Shown: in pieces, positions 45,004-56,030 of the stretch | How the letters are laid out: each line of letters opens with the position of its first letter | Numbering within the stretch: position 1 is the first letter of the stretch | Assembly (NCBI GenBank): GCA_023101885.1 | Contig: JALPQD010000137.1 | Span: forward strand, 2,356,001-2,420,000 | Direction: 5' to 3' | Length of the DNA: 64,000 nucleotides | Origin: Typhlomys cinereus | Lineage: Eukaryota > Chordata > Mammalia > Rodentia > Platacanthomyidae | Notes under the pieces: model-generated | What the model was told of the DNA's origin: nothing | The model's database searches: none | What the model saw: the letters and a program-made list of their open reading frames with translations, nothing else | Made by a program: the position numbers and the translations under genes

Positions 45004-45660
45004 GAAATTTCCTGTGTGAATTGACTCACACAATTCAGAGGCCATGAAGTCCCACAACATACTCTCTGCAAGCGGGAAAACCAATGGTGCCATTCAACCT
45101 ATATCCAAAGACTTAAGAGGAGCTCTGACCTGAAGGCAGGAGAAGATGAATGTCTTGCTCAAGAAAAGGAGCAGTAAATTGATCCTTCCTCCACCATTTT
45201 GTTTCACAAGGGTCCCTCCTGAAAGTGTGGCTGAACCTATTCTTTCTTCAACCCACAGACTCAAACATTAATCTCCTCACAACGGCCCTCACTAGCACAC
45301 CCAGAAGTAACTTTTCACCACTTATCTGGTGTTAACTCATAAAAGGAACCGTCACTGAGAAGAATGGGGAACAAGAGGGTCACTTGAAGAAGGGAGCCAG
45401 TGAGTGAAGACCGGGAACTCTCTGGCAGTTGCAATCCTTGCAACCACACACAGAATCACACAGGTAGTTGCTAAGTAGTCTGTTCCCCCGGGTGACAGTT
45501 AAGGAGATGGAAGAATAGAGAGTAGGTTGTAAAAGCAAGATCCTAAGACAGGCATGTTGGCACTGAAGTCTGCAGATTAACCACTGGAGAACATATAATG
45601 GCAACAAATAGGTGTTAAGCCCTGTGCTCTAGACACACTTTTAATACCTGTTTTACAGAG
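45004..45660. other. Unrecognised sequence
   Basis: Nothing recognised. Confidence 0.4.
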
Positions 45661-45784
45661 AACCTAGTTGGTACCAGCCTATCATTCTAGTACTAGGGTG
45701 ACAGAGGTAGCAGAATCTTGAGTTCAAGGCCAGCCAAGGCAACACAGTAAGCCCTTACTCCCCTTCAAAAGAAAAAAAAAAAAT
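45661..45784 (+). mobile_element. B1-like SINE
   Basis: Diverged head, then GAATCTTGAGTTCAAGGCCAG, CCAAGGCAACACAGTAAGCC and an A-run at 45,771-45,783. Confidence 0.65.
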
Positions 45785-45794
45785 ACAAAAATCT

Positions 45795-45935
45795 GTTTTA
45801 GTGGATAATCTCATTTAATCCTTATGTTAATCCCACAAGGTAACTTTAATAACCCCTATTTTCCAGATGAGCTAACTAGAGCTTAAAGTGACTAATCCAA
45901 GGTACTGGTCCCAGAAGGCTAAAAAAGGAAATCTG
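45795..45935 (-). mobile_element. MIR fragment
   Basis: TCTCATTTAATCCTTATGTT, CCACAAGGTAACTTTAATAACCCC and TTCCAGATGAGCTAACTAGAG are the antisense MIR. Confidence 0.55.
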
Positions 45936-46374
45936 AAAAGAAAACTTGATTAAATGATCCTTTGCCATCTCCTACCACAAACCAAATGTTCTGGGGTGTT
46001 GCGAAGGAGTAAACATAAAAGTTTTCAAAACATCTACCTCAAAAGATCTTCCTTTTGGTTGTTTATGCATAGCGGGGCATATTCAGACAGAAAAGAATCT
46101 ACTTGAAGACAGACATTTCATCTCTGTTTGGTTTTTTGACTGTTCAGTAAAGACCCCATCTGTGTATGCTGTATCATATTGAGAACTTATTCTAAACCCA
46201 GATGTGAAAGACATTAGCTAATGAGATCTGGGCTCGTGTCAAACAGGGAACACACTCAGTTCCCTAGAACAGCTCCTTCAGCAACTCTTTCTGCTTCCTG
46301 TGAGCAGCTGAAGACCGTGGCAGAAGACTTGGTCAATTTTCTTACCACCTAAAAGCAAAAGGCAACTCTGAGAT
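45936..46374. other. Unrecognised sequence
   Basis: Nothing recognised. Confidence 0.4.
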
Positions 46375-46400
46375 TTTCTTTCTTTCGTTCTTTCTTTCTT

Positions 46401-46464
<64 letters not shown>

Positions 46465-46525
46465 CTTCTTTTTTCTTTTTTCTTTCTTTTCTCTGTCTCT
46501 CTCTCTCTCTGTCTCTCTCTCTCTG

Positions 46526-46596
<71 letters not shown>
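46375..46596. repeat. (TTTC)n(TATC)n(TC)n microsatellite
   Basis: TTTC units, a pure TATC block at about 46,402-46,454, then CT-rich sequence ending in a long (TC)n to 46,596. These units are the complements of those at 44.3-45.0 kb, in inverse orientation. Confidence 0.97.
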
Positions 46597-46601
<5 letters not shown>

Positions 46602-48489
46602 CAGTTCCTCTGGTAACTTCCTCAGGAGTGGGGAGTTGATGGTATTTTTGGTTTGGGGTTTGAGGCCAGGGAAGTTTGGGAGAGGAAACGAGGAGGCAGA
46701 CCAGGAGTTCTTGTTAAGTCATGTGCATGATCCATATGGCCTCTAAAAAAGAGAAATGAAACTTAAGGAGCTCAGCCAGGCCACAGGAGTCTAACGTGAC
46801 TCCACCAAAGACTAGTGTAGAGGACGAGGCCATAGTCCAGTAATGGCATCATTCTGAAAAGTGAATAGGGATATTGTTTGGGATTACAATGGTTCTTCTT
46901 GGGATTTTCCCCCATAGGATCAGGAAAACATGCCAGGCCATCTTCAAAAGATCTCTGATGATCTCTTTCTGAGACTCCAAGTCCACGTGGAGCTCTTTCT
47001 TGATCTCTCAACTCCCCCTTCTCAGCTCTGGCAATCAGCAGGCACAGACACTATTTACAAACCCACCAGAAAATCCACACTTCTGTGGGCAAGGAGACTT
47101 CCTCCCTGTGGTCAGTTGCTCTGGAGAGGATGGGAGATTAGCAGCCAGACTTGTCATGGGAAATCAATGTGCCCTTGGAGCACAAGCAGAAAAGCAGGGT
47201 CCATGTTGGTCTGTGTACTTTCCGGCTCTTTTGTATCCGCTTTCCCCCACAGGCCTTCTCCTTTCCTCTTCCTTCAAGGACCACCTTCTCTGTGCTTCAC
47301 TAACTGATAATAGGCTTCATCCTGGTCCTTGTCTCAACAATCATGCAAGTTCACTAGGAAAACATGATGAATCCAATATAGTACTTAAGGCAGTCAAAGC
47401 CACCAATCAATCCACATGTTTTGTAAGAATCTGAAAGGACAGTCCTTCCTCTAGATGGACTACTGGCACAGAGAGGACTATGGGCAGCCTCTCGACCCCC
47501 ACAACATGTTAAAATCCTTGTGAAGGTCCCAAGATGCACTGCCATGGGTAACAACATTGGGAACAATGATTAGAATGTTTGCACTGCAAATGAACAAAGC
47601 ACAGATGCTCCCTGACAGAGAACGTTGGTCAGTGTTATCCGAAAAATTCTGTGTAGAGAGTGGAGTTTGATCTGGTGAGGTTTGCTAGAGGGTCTCCTTT
47701 TGTGTAGGAAGAGTATTCTATGGGAGAAAACTGGATGAGCAGATGGGAAGGAACATCAGACCCCACACGTCAAGTCCTTGCTTCATCCCTTTGGCTTTCA
47801 GGTGATTTCCTTCAAAATGTTTCCCAGGATTTCTCCGTTTCATTGATTCATCTTGTTCCCTCAGATCTTTGCAGCACCAGAAGCCTATTCTGATTCTGTC
47901 AGTGCTAAGCCTTCTCAGCAGTGAAATAAATCAGACCCATCTCCATAGTTACAAACCTCCATGGTGAGCTTCAGTGGTACAGTAAAATTAGAGACACTTA
48001 AAGCTGCTCGAACATCAGATTTCATGAGTCTCCATGACCTGGCCTTAGCCTTTGGTCCAAGCAGCTGATTTTTCATGACCATCTCTTATTCTTTGTCTTT
48101 CTGTACAACAGGACTTAATGGATATAGCTAAAGAGATTCCAGTGCTAACACAGCAAATCAGTGGATAAAACTGACACAAATATGTCAATGAGTCACTTCT
48201 CTGTTGTCACCCTGAGTAATAATTTTTCAAAATGTATTTTCAGAACTCAGCTCTAGTTAGCAAACTGCCATACAAAAGAGAAAGTTGCCAGCATATTTTT
48301 GTTTGTTTTCTTACTAGCCCAATGCAAATAAAGTAATAGTTACAGAAGTTTATCCTGTGTCTTTTTCTGTACAAGAATGCTTTCTGGGATATCCCTGAAG
48401 GATTATCTAGTTTTCACTAGAAAAGTACCATTGACAGAGTTCATAATTTGAAAGGCAACCTTTCCATTGTTTTGTTGTTGTTTTTTTTT
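46597..48489. other. Mostly unrecognised sequence
   Basis: Open frames of 125 and 144 codons overlap on the plus strand at 46,930-47,434. Their composition is ordinary but I recognise no domain, and no splice or promoter context supports them. Confidence 0.4.
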
Positions 48490-48612
48490 TTTAAAACTAT
48501 TAGTGGTTTGCTTTGAGACAGGGTCTCACTATGTAGCCCAGAATAGCTTCTAACCTGTGATTCTCCTGCCTCAACCTCTCAGGATGTATCATGACACTTG
48601 GCTTCTCACTGT
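48490..48612 (-). mobile_element. B1 SINE
   Basis: TTTGAGACAGGGTCTCACTA, TAGCCCAGAATAGCTTCTAA and CTGCCTCAACCTCTCAGG are antisense B1. Confidence 0.8.
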
Positions 48613-48739
48613 TTAAAAAAAAGGAAAAAACTCTCATTTGTATTGAATTTACTGTATTGGGTTTTACTGACACCTGTTGGCCCTAGGTTCCCCTTCCACA
48701 AAGAACAGCATGTCTCATGTACTTGAAACAGGAGTCAAG

Positions 48740-48905
48740 AGAGCTGTATTATAGATTCAGTGTTTCGCTTTAACCAACCTTGCTACTTTGAACCAAAAGA
48801 AGTTATAGCCTATTTGAGCATCTGCTTCCTCATAACATGAACTGTGTCTGCTTGGTGTACTTTGTGAGACCAAAATAAGAATTAAATCAAATCATACAAA
48901 TAAAG
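48740..48905 (+). mobile_element. Possible MIR
   Basis: TTCGCTTTAACCAACCTTGC, CTGCTTCCTCATAACATGAA and AGAATTAAATCAAATCATAC follow MIR order loosely. Confidence 0.35.
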
Positions 48906-49284
48906 GATCTTTGAGAATTGTAATGTACTGCCTAAAGTGTTAGGTTTATTCCCATGCAAGTCTTCCAAATATTTGAAGACAGCTGGTAGACCCCTGGTCT
49001 TTGTTACCATGATAGTTCTGGATTCTTTTCTGGAACAATTATCCTCAACTGGAAAACTCTGTCCTTGTCATTGTCTCTTTTAAGCTTAGTGCTCTGAATT
49101 ACACCCCTGAGATGGTACAGCTACCAGAAAAAGGACTTGATTCAGCTCTTCCCCCACCCTACCCCAGACAGAAGGCAGGTCAGCACTTCTATTACTACAG
49201 CTTTGGACTGCATCCAGGTTTCTAGCAGACTGTTACTATGAGGAAAGTTAAGATCAATTAATGAGTCTCTTTTTAAAAATAAAT
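48906..49284. other. Unrecognised sequence
   Basis: Nothing recognised. Confidence 0.4.
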
Positions 49285-49310
49285 TAAAATTAAATTTTTT
49301 ATTTTATTTA

Positions 49311-49356
<46 letters not shown>

Positions 49357-49568
49357 TTGTAGAGGACAAAGAGTGACTTCCCAAACCATCTTAGATTGCT
49401 TCTACCTCCTTCTTGCTTCACCCTGGGATTTCCTAGGCTCTGCCCACCAGGGCTGGAAGTGCAGGCTGCCATTTCAGTCTGGTATTTTTATGTGGGACCT
49501 GGGATCCCGACTCAGGACCTTCTGTTTGGGAGACAGAGTCTTAACCCTTAGAGCCATCTCTCCAGCCC
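49285..49568 (-). mobile_element. DIP-type SINE with (TG)n tail
   Basis: T/A-rich tail, an uninterrupted TG run at 49,314-49,354, CTCCTTCTTGCTTCACCCTG, GATTTCCTAGGCTCTGCCCA and the antisense head GCCATCTCTCCAGCCC; full length. Confidence 0.8.
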
Positions 49569-49800
49569 AAAATTTAGCTTTTTTAAAAAAGAAAAGCTTT
49601 AGGTTTGTGGCAAACTTGAAAGGAGGGGACAGAAACTTCCCATATATCTCTCTCCCCTAGTACATGTGCACACACTATCTTGTTTACTGTCAAACTAGAC
49701 TCTCCTTTCCCTGGTTCAATTAATATTAGGGTGGACATCCATAACACTTTTCAATGTATAACAATTGAATTCATCTCTGTTGTATTTCCCCTTTTTTCTA
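49569..49800 (-). mobile_element. Old L1 3'UTR fragment
   Basis: AAGCTTTAGGTTTGTGGCAAAC, AGAAACTTCCCATATATCTC and TTAATATTAGGGTGGACATC are antisense L1M 3'UTR. The DIP SINE just before sits at its edge. Confidence 0.5.
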
Positions 49801-50559
49801 AATTTTAATTTTTGAATTACTTGTGTGTTATGTGCATAAGAAAGAGAGAGGGGGTTCAGGTGAGTACACACTGACTCCACCTTATTGCTATCAGTTTACT
49901 ATTAAGGAACATAGTACTGCGACATTATCTTTCAGCTATCTTAACTTTATGGAATGGGGGTTTCCGCAACAGTGCGTCACAGGATGACTTTTAAGAAATT
50001 TCAAAATGTTCAGTAAACAAAAGTACTTGGAGAAAGATCTACACACCACAGATGGAAATCTCTCTAACCAATGTCCCATAACTAGCATTCTTGTGGTGAG
50101 AAAAGATTGTTTTAATAAGATTTTGTTATTAAGATGATTGATCACGTAAAGTATTTTTAGTATTAATAATATTTGTTTTTAAAGAGTTATAAGCATAATT
50201 GCAGCTCCAAGCTCGAAAACACATTTCTTTGTTCTCAGCATTTAGCATGGATTTTTTTATTATTAAAACACTTTTTCAATAAAATAACACCTGCAGATCC
50301 ACATATCCAATATGCAAAACAAGAATGATGAGATTTTTTTTCCAAAGGAAAAGTCAGTCACTGGATTCAAGCATGTGGATGAAGAGTGATGAAGGGAAAT
50401 CAAAAAAGTTTCATCTTTTGTCTTTCCAAAGACACTAAGCCACTGGGACATGGTGCCCCCCATCTCCAACAGGCAAAGATAGATAAGGAATCCTTTGCCT
50501 GCAAATGGAAAACCTATTGCTGAGAAAGAAAGAGACAGAAAGTCAGAGACAGAAGTTAC
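49801..50559. other. Unrecognised sequence
   Basis: A 123-codon minus frame (50,263-50,634) has no recognisable domain. Nothing else seen. Confidence 0.4.
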
Positions 50560-50900
50560 TGATTTATATATCCAGAAGTTTGTTTCTGCAATTCCACTTC
50601 TAGGCATGTTCCCCAGCATGCATGAAAATGTCAATGGTTATCTTGTTTATGGTACCAGGGAACTGGAGTCAATGGGAGAAGTTAGTCAGGCCAACGACCT
50701 ACATATAATAATGAGGCGAAAATTTCAAAACACAGAATTGAATAAAAGACAAAAGAAAGGACGATTCTTACTAACCTTTAAAATGCAACGTCGCTTGTTA
50801 ATAATATTAAAAAGACATACATGAACAAACAGTGACAATATATGCTCTCAGGTATACATGTACCCTTGAAAAATACATAAACCCTTTTAAATAGCCTGAT
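50560..50900 (+). mobile_element. Possible old L1 ORF2/3'UTR fragment
   Basis: CAATTCCACTTCTAGGCATG with GAAAATGTCAATGGTTATCTTG resembles the ORF2 end of ancient L1 in sense; the rest is weak. Confidence 0.35.
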
Positions 50901-51159
50901 GCAGCAAGAAAAAATTTTTTAAAAGTGGGTAGGTGTCTTTTGCAGACCCACACTTATGTATGCCAAGAACTGAAGAGTAACATTAACTCAACTACATGCT
51001 GATGGTTCAAAGGTGCAAAAAAAGAAAAATGTCTTTTCTTACTTTCTCATGTAAGAATGCAATCAGGGATTAAGTGGTTTCATTTTCTCATTTCTTTTGG
51101 GGTTAGCTTCATTCACCAACTCAAAGATATGCCTTGGGCAATAGGTGCTCATGAACTTT
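50901..51159. other. Unrecognised sequence
   Basis: Nothing recognised. Confidence 0.4.
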
Positions 51160-51174
51160 ACCATTCATGATCTT

Positions 51175-51448
51175 TAAAAAAATTTTTTTATTCAATTGTG
51201 CATGTGTGCACATGTGTGTATGTGTGTGTGTGTGTAGAGCCACGGGTGAATTTGGGAACCACCATGGACACCTCCACCTCCTCCTTGTTTACTCTGCCCC
51301 GGGATTCACAGGTTCCGCCCTACCAGGACCGGAAACGCAGGCCGCCCCCGCTTCCGCCCGGGCGTATATACATGGGGTCTAGGATCAGAACTCAGGACCT
51401 TCCGCCTGCAAGGTAGAGGCTTAACCCCTGAGCCACCTCTCCAGTCCC
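51175..51448 (-). mobile_element. Young DIP-type SINE with perfect 15-bp TSD
   Basis: Complete copy from an A/T tail and TTCAATTGTGCATGTGTGC through a (TG)n run, TGTTTACTCTGCCCCGGG and the head antisense CCACCTCTCCAGTCCC. ACCATTCATGATCTT flanks both ends (51,160-51,174 and 51,449-51,463). Confidence 0.92.
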
Positions 51449-51463
51449 ACCATTCATGATCTT

Positions 51464-52105
51464 AAGAGAAGACTGTTCAATATTTACCTGTCTCTAGATG
51501 AGGGCTCTGCTTGGCTTTGTGGCTTTCTTTTGGTACCCACCTCTGTACACAGCACTATCACCTGGACAAACTTGCTTAGGCAGCTACTTTTGAAATGGAT
51601 ATGGCAAGGACCTGTAATTGGCAGCCCTGCTGGCAAATGCCACCTACTAATAAAGCTTTCTAGCACAATTTTAGAGTCTGAGAAGTCCTAGCAGAGGCAG
51701 CCCATCAGAGGTAGGGTCACTATAAAAAAAATGTAAGAATTTGGTTAGATGATGAAGAATGCAATCATGAAAATATTCTATATTTTTCCCTCCTGTTCTT
51801 GTGCTTCAAGTATCTCCTTTCTTATCTCCTTTTTCCTGACCTTGAACAATGTTTTGATTGAATCAGATAACTTTTCCAGTGCTTTTCATATTATAACTGC
51901 TATCTCTATGTATTGCTCGGGTTTAATCTTCTGTATTATCCAAACTCACTCTTTCCTCTTCAAATCTTCCACCCCTACATTCTAAGTCAAGACTTCTGGG
52001 TCCCAGTAATCTGCAATAGGAAGTGGAACTTGGTTCTTATTCCAGTCACACCCCATCTCTCTGTTGTTTGTTGTTCCTCTCCAAGTGAGAGAAAAGAAAG
52101 GAGAA
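51464..52105. other. Unrecognised sequence
   Basis: Nothing recognised; AT-rich plus-strand frames at 51,749-52,161 are not supported. Confidence 0.4.
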
Positions 52106-52235
52106 GTAAAGATGCACATAGAGGCCAGGTTTCTAGGACATGCCAAAATCCCAGCATTTAAGGAGAATCACTGGACATTTGAGGCCAGTCAGTCCACATA
52201 ATGAGACTATTTTGGGAAGATTTTTTGAAAAGAAG
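52106..52235 (+). mobile_element. Diverged B1-like SINE
   Basis: ATGCCAAAATCCCAGCATTT, GGAGAATCACTGGACATTTG and GAGGCCAGTCAGTCCACATA are B1-like. Confidence 0.5.
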
Positions 52236-52524
52236 TAACAGCAAAAGATCTTAATTATTTAGCTGGCTCTATCACTGGCATCCTCTGTAGGAAAGGTATT
52301 CAAATATCAGCTGACTCACTTCTGTGGGGAACCTTACATATTTTCTTTAGAAAAGCACTCAACTTTCACTGAGAATTTCGAACAGCTTTCTGTTCCTCAA
52401 GTAGATGGCATAATGTCATGTTGACCACTAATTCTCCCTTATTCCTTTTTGGGTAAAATAATCCTTCATACAGGATTCTTAGGCAGTATCTTTGTAGGAT
52501 GCTATTACCTCTCCTAGTGTCTAC
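52236..52524. other. Unrecognised sequence
   Basis: Nothing recognised. Confidence 0.4.
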
Positions 52525-52810
52525 CTGGATTAGTTACTTTTCTCATTGCTGCAATAAAATACCCGACACAAGCAATTTAAGAAAGTCATGGTGTATTGCA
52601 GGCAGTTCCCTGTGGCAGGGAAGGCATAGAGGTAGGTAAGTGCATGAGGCAGCTGGTCACAAGCAATTCACAATCAGGAAGCAAAGAGAGATGACTACTG
52701 GTGCTCACCTCACTTCCCACAGGGCTGTGTCAGAGATATTCTCTTAAATTTTCCTGGAAATGATACACCCAGAGGTGTGCATTGTCAGATTGACAATGCA
52801 GACTTTGTAA
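52525..52810 (-). mobile_element. Older LTR related to the ~0.4-kb family
   Basis: TTACTTTTCTCATTGCTGCA, AATACCCGACACAAGCAATTTAAG and an end with TGTCAGATTGACAATGC mirror the plan of the younger LTR copies (start near TTGCTGATAAAA... GGCTTAAGG, end TGTCAAGTTGACA). A 9-bp hairpin at 52,779-52,799 lies in that end. Confidence 0.55.
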
Positions 52811-53029
52811 AACACAGAGCATACCCTGCTCACTATGAAATTTCACCTCACTTGACTGCAATCCCCTCTCTTCTCTTTGTTCTGAGGGGTGGCTCCAGCC
52901 AGCCTCACACCTGGGCAAAGAGAAGATGTCATACTATGTTCACAAACCCCAGAGAACAAAGGTCAAATCCATGCAAGACCACACAAAAACATGCACATTG
53001 ATAGTCACAGCAGATATCTTCATAATAGT

Positions 53030-53810
53030 CTTGTGCTAATCAGCTTTTTGCTACTGTAACCACTTTGGATAACTGACTTATACAAGAAAATATTTATTTG
53101 GCTCATGTTTTTGAGATTCAAGTTCGCATTCAAGTGGCCCTATTTCCTAATGTCATAGTTAGGTACAGGTGTCAACTTGATGGTTCAGAGTTTGAGCTCT
53201 GGGCACATTTGTAGAGAATTAGTAGTTGAATTAAGAGAGAGGCTTCAGGAGATTGTCTAGTTGATGGGTAAGGCCCAGCCCATGGTGAATGGGACTAGTT
53301 CTAGATCAGGTAGATAAGATGAAGGGAACTAGGTAAGGAAGTTGGCATCCTTCTGTATACTTGGCCAGATATACTGGCAAATAAGGAATGTCCTTCTCAG
53401 TATCCTGTGTATATGGTGTGGCCAGTTCTCTCAGCCCTGGGTGTTTGTGTGCTCTCTCTTACCAAGCTGGGCAAGGGACAGGCCTATCATAATGTAGAAT
53501 TAAGTCCCTTGTTCCCTTAAACTCTTCTGTGATGATTTTATCAACAACATGCAGGCAAACTGCACCATCTGGGGACCTCGCTGGCAGTGCTGAGTATAAC
53601 TAAGGGGAGTACATAATAGAACAAGCCTCTTACATCATGAACCAGGAAGCAACAGTGAGAAGAAGACTGGGGTCCCACAAGCCCTTCAAGAACAAACTTC
53701 CCCAATGACCTAAGGGTGTCCCAAGTAAGCCATTCCTCCCAAAGGTGCTATGTCTTCTCAATCAAACACAAGGTACTTGACCTTTACCAAGTAGGGGTTT
53801 GGTGTCTCTG
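53030..53810 (-). mobile_element. Old MaLR LTR split by LTR copy 4
   Basis: 53,035-53,150 (CTTTTTGCTACTGTAACC, AAAATATTTATTTGGCTCATG) and 53,568-53,810 (CAGGAAGCAACAGTGAG, AACTTCCCCAATGACC) follow the antisense MaLR LTR order. The LTR at 53,151-53,567 separates them. Confidence 0.55.
53151..53567 (+). mobile_element. Solo LTR, same family, copy 4
   Basis: 417 bp, starting TGTCATAGTTAGGTACAGGT and ending GCAGGCAAACTGCACCA. No clear 5-bp TSD (CCTAA versus TCTGG), so one flank has changed or the insertion was rearranged. It has a short internal deletion relative to copy 3 near the GCCCAGAGC region. Confidence 0.75.
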
Positions 53811-53987
53811 AGTACACAGGAAACGCCCATCTGGCAACTTAATTCTGTTCTACTTAGGGTCTCCAAGAGTAACCAAGATGTTTATGGTGTTCTCATCACC
53901 CTTCATAAGGAATAATCAATCACCTTCCAACTTTTCCAGCAGATCCATAAATTCCTTTCCACATGGCTACACAAACTGTCTGTTGGG

Positions 53988-54120
53988 TCAATGAGATGAC
54001 TCAGTGGGTAAAGACAGTTACTGGCAAGTCTGCTGACCTGACTTTGATACCCAGGGCCCACATGGTAGAAAGAGAGAATCAGCTCCTACAAATAAGGATT
54101 TACAATTGAGCTTAGATGAC
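53988..54120 (+). mobile_element. B3/B4-like SINE, 3' truncated
   Basis: GGGTCAATGAGATGACTCAG head, TGCTGACCTGACTTTGATACCC and CACATGGTAGAAAGAGAGAA then a decayed end. Confidence 0.6.
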
Positions 54121-54193
54121 TTCTTGTCCACATAGCTTATCTCACATCAGCTGTCAATTTAAAAGCAATTACTAGTGATACGAAAGGACGATA

Positions 54194-54300
54194 GGGGCTA
54201 GAGGTGTAGCTCTGTGGTAGAGCACATGCCTATCTTGTGCAAAGTCTCGAGTTCGGTCCCCAGCATCACAAAATGAAAGAAGAAAAAATGGTTCAAAAAA
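54194..54300 (+). mobile_element. ID SINE (tRNA-Ala derived)
   Basis: GGGGCTAGAGGTGTAGCTCT, GGTAGAGCACATGCCTATC and CTCGAGTTCGGTCCCCAGCA are a complete ID core with A-box and B-box strings, followed by an A-rich tail. Not an active tRNA gene: no acceptor-stem pairing is retained. Confidence 0.8.
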
Positions 54301-54931
54301 TGATAGCTTAGCAGATGCCAATAATGACTTTGGATCATTCACAGAAACAGCTGATATATTTGCATATGATGGCATGCTAATGCATGTTCAATGACACATA
54401 CACATCCATACAGCACCACGAGAGCATTAGAGTTTGAATCATTCCAGAGTTTGTATTCCAAAGCACACACTCTTAAAGTCTCACCTTTTTCATTTTTACT
54501 ACATAATATTGGCATCGCATTGCAGCTGAGACAATAAAAAAGAGGAAAAGGCTCCTCCTTCCTAAAATGTTGCAGCAAGATTTATGCAGATATTAGTAAA
54601 TCCATTGGTTTTTTCAAAGGTCACTTCACAATTTTTTTACAGAAGCAGTGAAGGGATTTTTTTTGTCCAAATTCTAATAGTCATCACATATCTAGTAACT
54701 AATATACAATAATACTACTGTTGATGTCCACCTTGTTTCTTCCCTAAAATGGAGTCCCTCCAAATTTCACTGAACTAGACCAAAAGCTGTCCCAATTGTG
54801 ATTTGTTACATTACTGTACCTAAATGAATATTCATTATATTTTTTCAAGAATATTCCCCAGGGCTTCCAAGCCTAGCACCAACACTAACTTTAGGATTGC
54901 TTGCCCTCACTCTTAGTCTAAAAAAGTCTTT

Positions 54932-54932
<1 letters not shown>
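54301..54932. other. Unrecognised sequence
   Basis: Nothing recognised. Confidence 0.4.

Positions 54933-54984
<52 letters not shown>
54933..54984. repeat. (GT)n microsatellite, 52 bp
   Basis: Uninterrupted; followed by ATGCATGCATGCATGC-like sequence to 55,012. Confidence 0.95.
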
Positions 54985-54985
<1 letters not shown>

Positions 54986-55339
54986 CATGCACATATATGC
55001 ATGCATGCATGCACACACTCATATTCCTCATCTTTCAGAAATTGAGTAGCAGAGGTTGAATAGGCAAAACAAATATGAATATGATGCCTAACCAGACAAC
55101 ATACACGTTGAAAAAAGAAACCTAAATTTCCTTTCAGATGAAACATGTTTGAGAAGTTAAGGAACTTGTAAGAACTGGTATGTACGCAGTAAGTATTCAA
55201 CACTGCAGTGCTAGACCTACGGTGCTCTTTTTACTCAGTCCTCCTAAAACCTTCCTTGATGCCACTATTTCTTCATCTGGTGCCCCTCGTGGAGGTGTTG
55301 TGAATATTGAGATGACATGTACGAGTGTGCTTTAAAACC
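54985..55339. other. Unrecognised sequence, possible MIR end
   Basis: 55,220-55,350 with CTTCATCTGGTGCCCCTCGT and AACCCTTGCAAATGTCAGATG resembles a MIR 3' region weakly. Confidence 0.35.
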
Positions 55340-55690
55340 CTTGCAAATGTCAGATGCTAGCTAAAGTGAAAATTATTTCAATCAAGAAAATAAATGCATA
55401 CCATTAAAAAAGGATAATAAAACAATTCATTAATGAGAAATACTCTGCAAATGACTTTCAGCTCTTATAATTAAGCTTTCAATTAAGTCTAAGCACCAAA
55501 CAGAACTGAAAAAAAATAAGATCATCTTCCATGTAAGGAGGTAAAAGAAATCAGCATGCTCTTAAAGGAAATTAGGCAGCTACATGGAGCCTAATGAAAA
55601 TGAGATTGTATCACTAAAAGCAGGGCATTTTACTATGCCCCTTTCTCCTTCCTCACGCACTCATCAGTAATGGAGCCTTGAAGTTACTAT
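55340..55690. other. Repeat-free AT-rich block, candidate conserved noncoding element
   Basis: Dense homeodomain-type strings (CATTAATGAG, TATAATTAAG, CAATTAAG, CCTAATGAAAATGAG) in a stretch with no repeats and no coding frame. Best of the candidates in the window, but on texture alone. Confidence 0.3.
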
Positions 55691-56030
55691 CATAATGGAG
55701 ATGCTGAAGTTATTCTTCTGTTGCTGAGGAGCCTTTAGAGAAAAAGGATATTTGGCTTATGGTTTGAGATGTGATAATAATGTATTTATGGCAGAAGGCA
55801 TAGTGACCAAAGTAGGAAACTGATTCATATCATAGCATCGATCAGAAGGCAGAGATAGAGCAAGAAACTTCAAGGCCCACCCAAGTGGCGGGTATGGCCA
55901 GGAATGCTCCACCTCTTAGAAGTTGCATAACCTTCGCAAACAGTGTCATTAGCTCAGGATCAAGTAGTCAAATACATGAGCTTGTAGGAGACAATCCACA
56001 GTCAGACCACTATAAAAGTTGATGAAGCTT
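55691..56030 (-). mobile_element. MaLR-type LTR
   Basis: TTATTCTTCTGTTGCTGAGG, AAAAAGGATATTTGGCTTATGG, CAAGGCCCACCCAAGTGGCG and TCCACCTCTTAGAAGTTGC follow the antisense MaLR LTR order. Confidence 0.55.

Noticed and set aside
44292..45093. Long open frames (up to 259 codons) rich in Phe/Ser/Leu or Lys/Arg/Glu
   Set aside because: They are translations of the GAAA/GATA/GGGA microsatellite block in several frames; no start context or domain.
46930..47434. Two overlapping plus-strand frames of 125 and 144 codons
   Set aside because: Different frames over the same DNA, no domain recognised, no splice or promoter evidence. Kept as unsupported.
54194..54300. Possible tRNA gene
   Set aside because: Has A- and B-box strings but no cloverleaf acceptor pairing, and the A-rich tail and body match an ID SINE.
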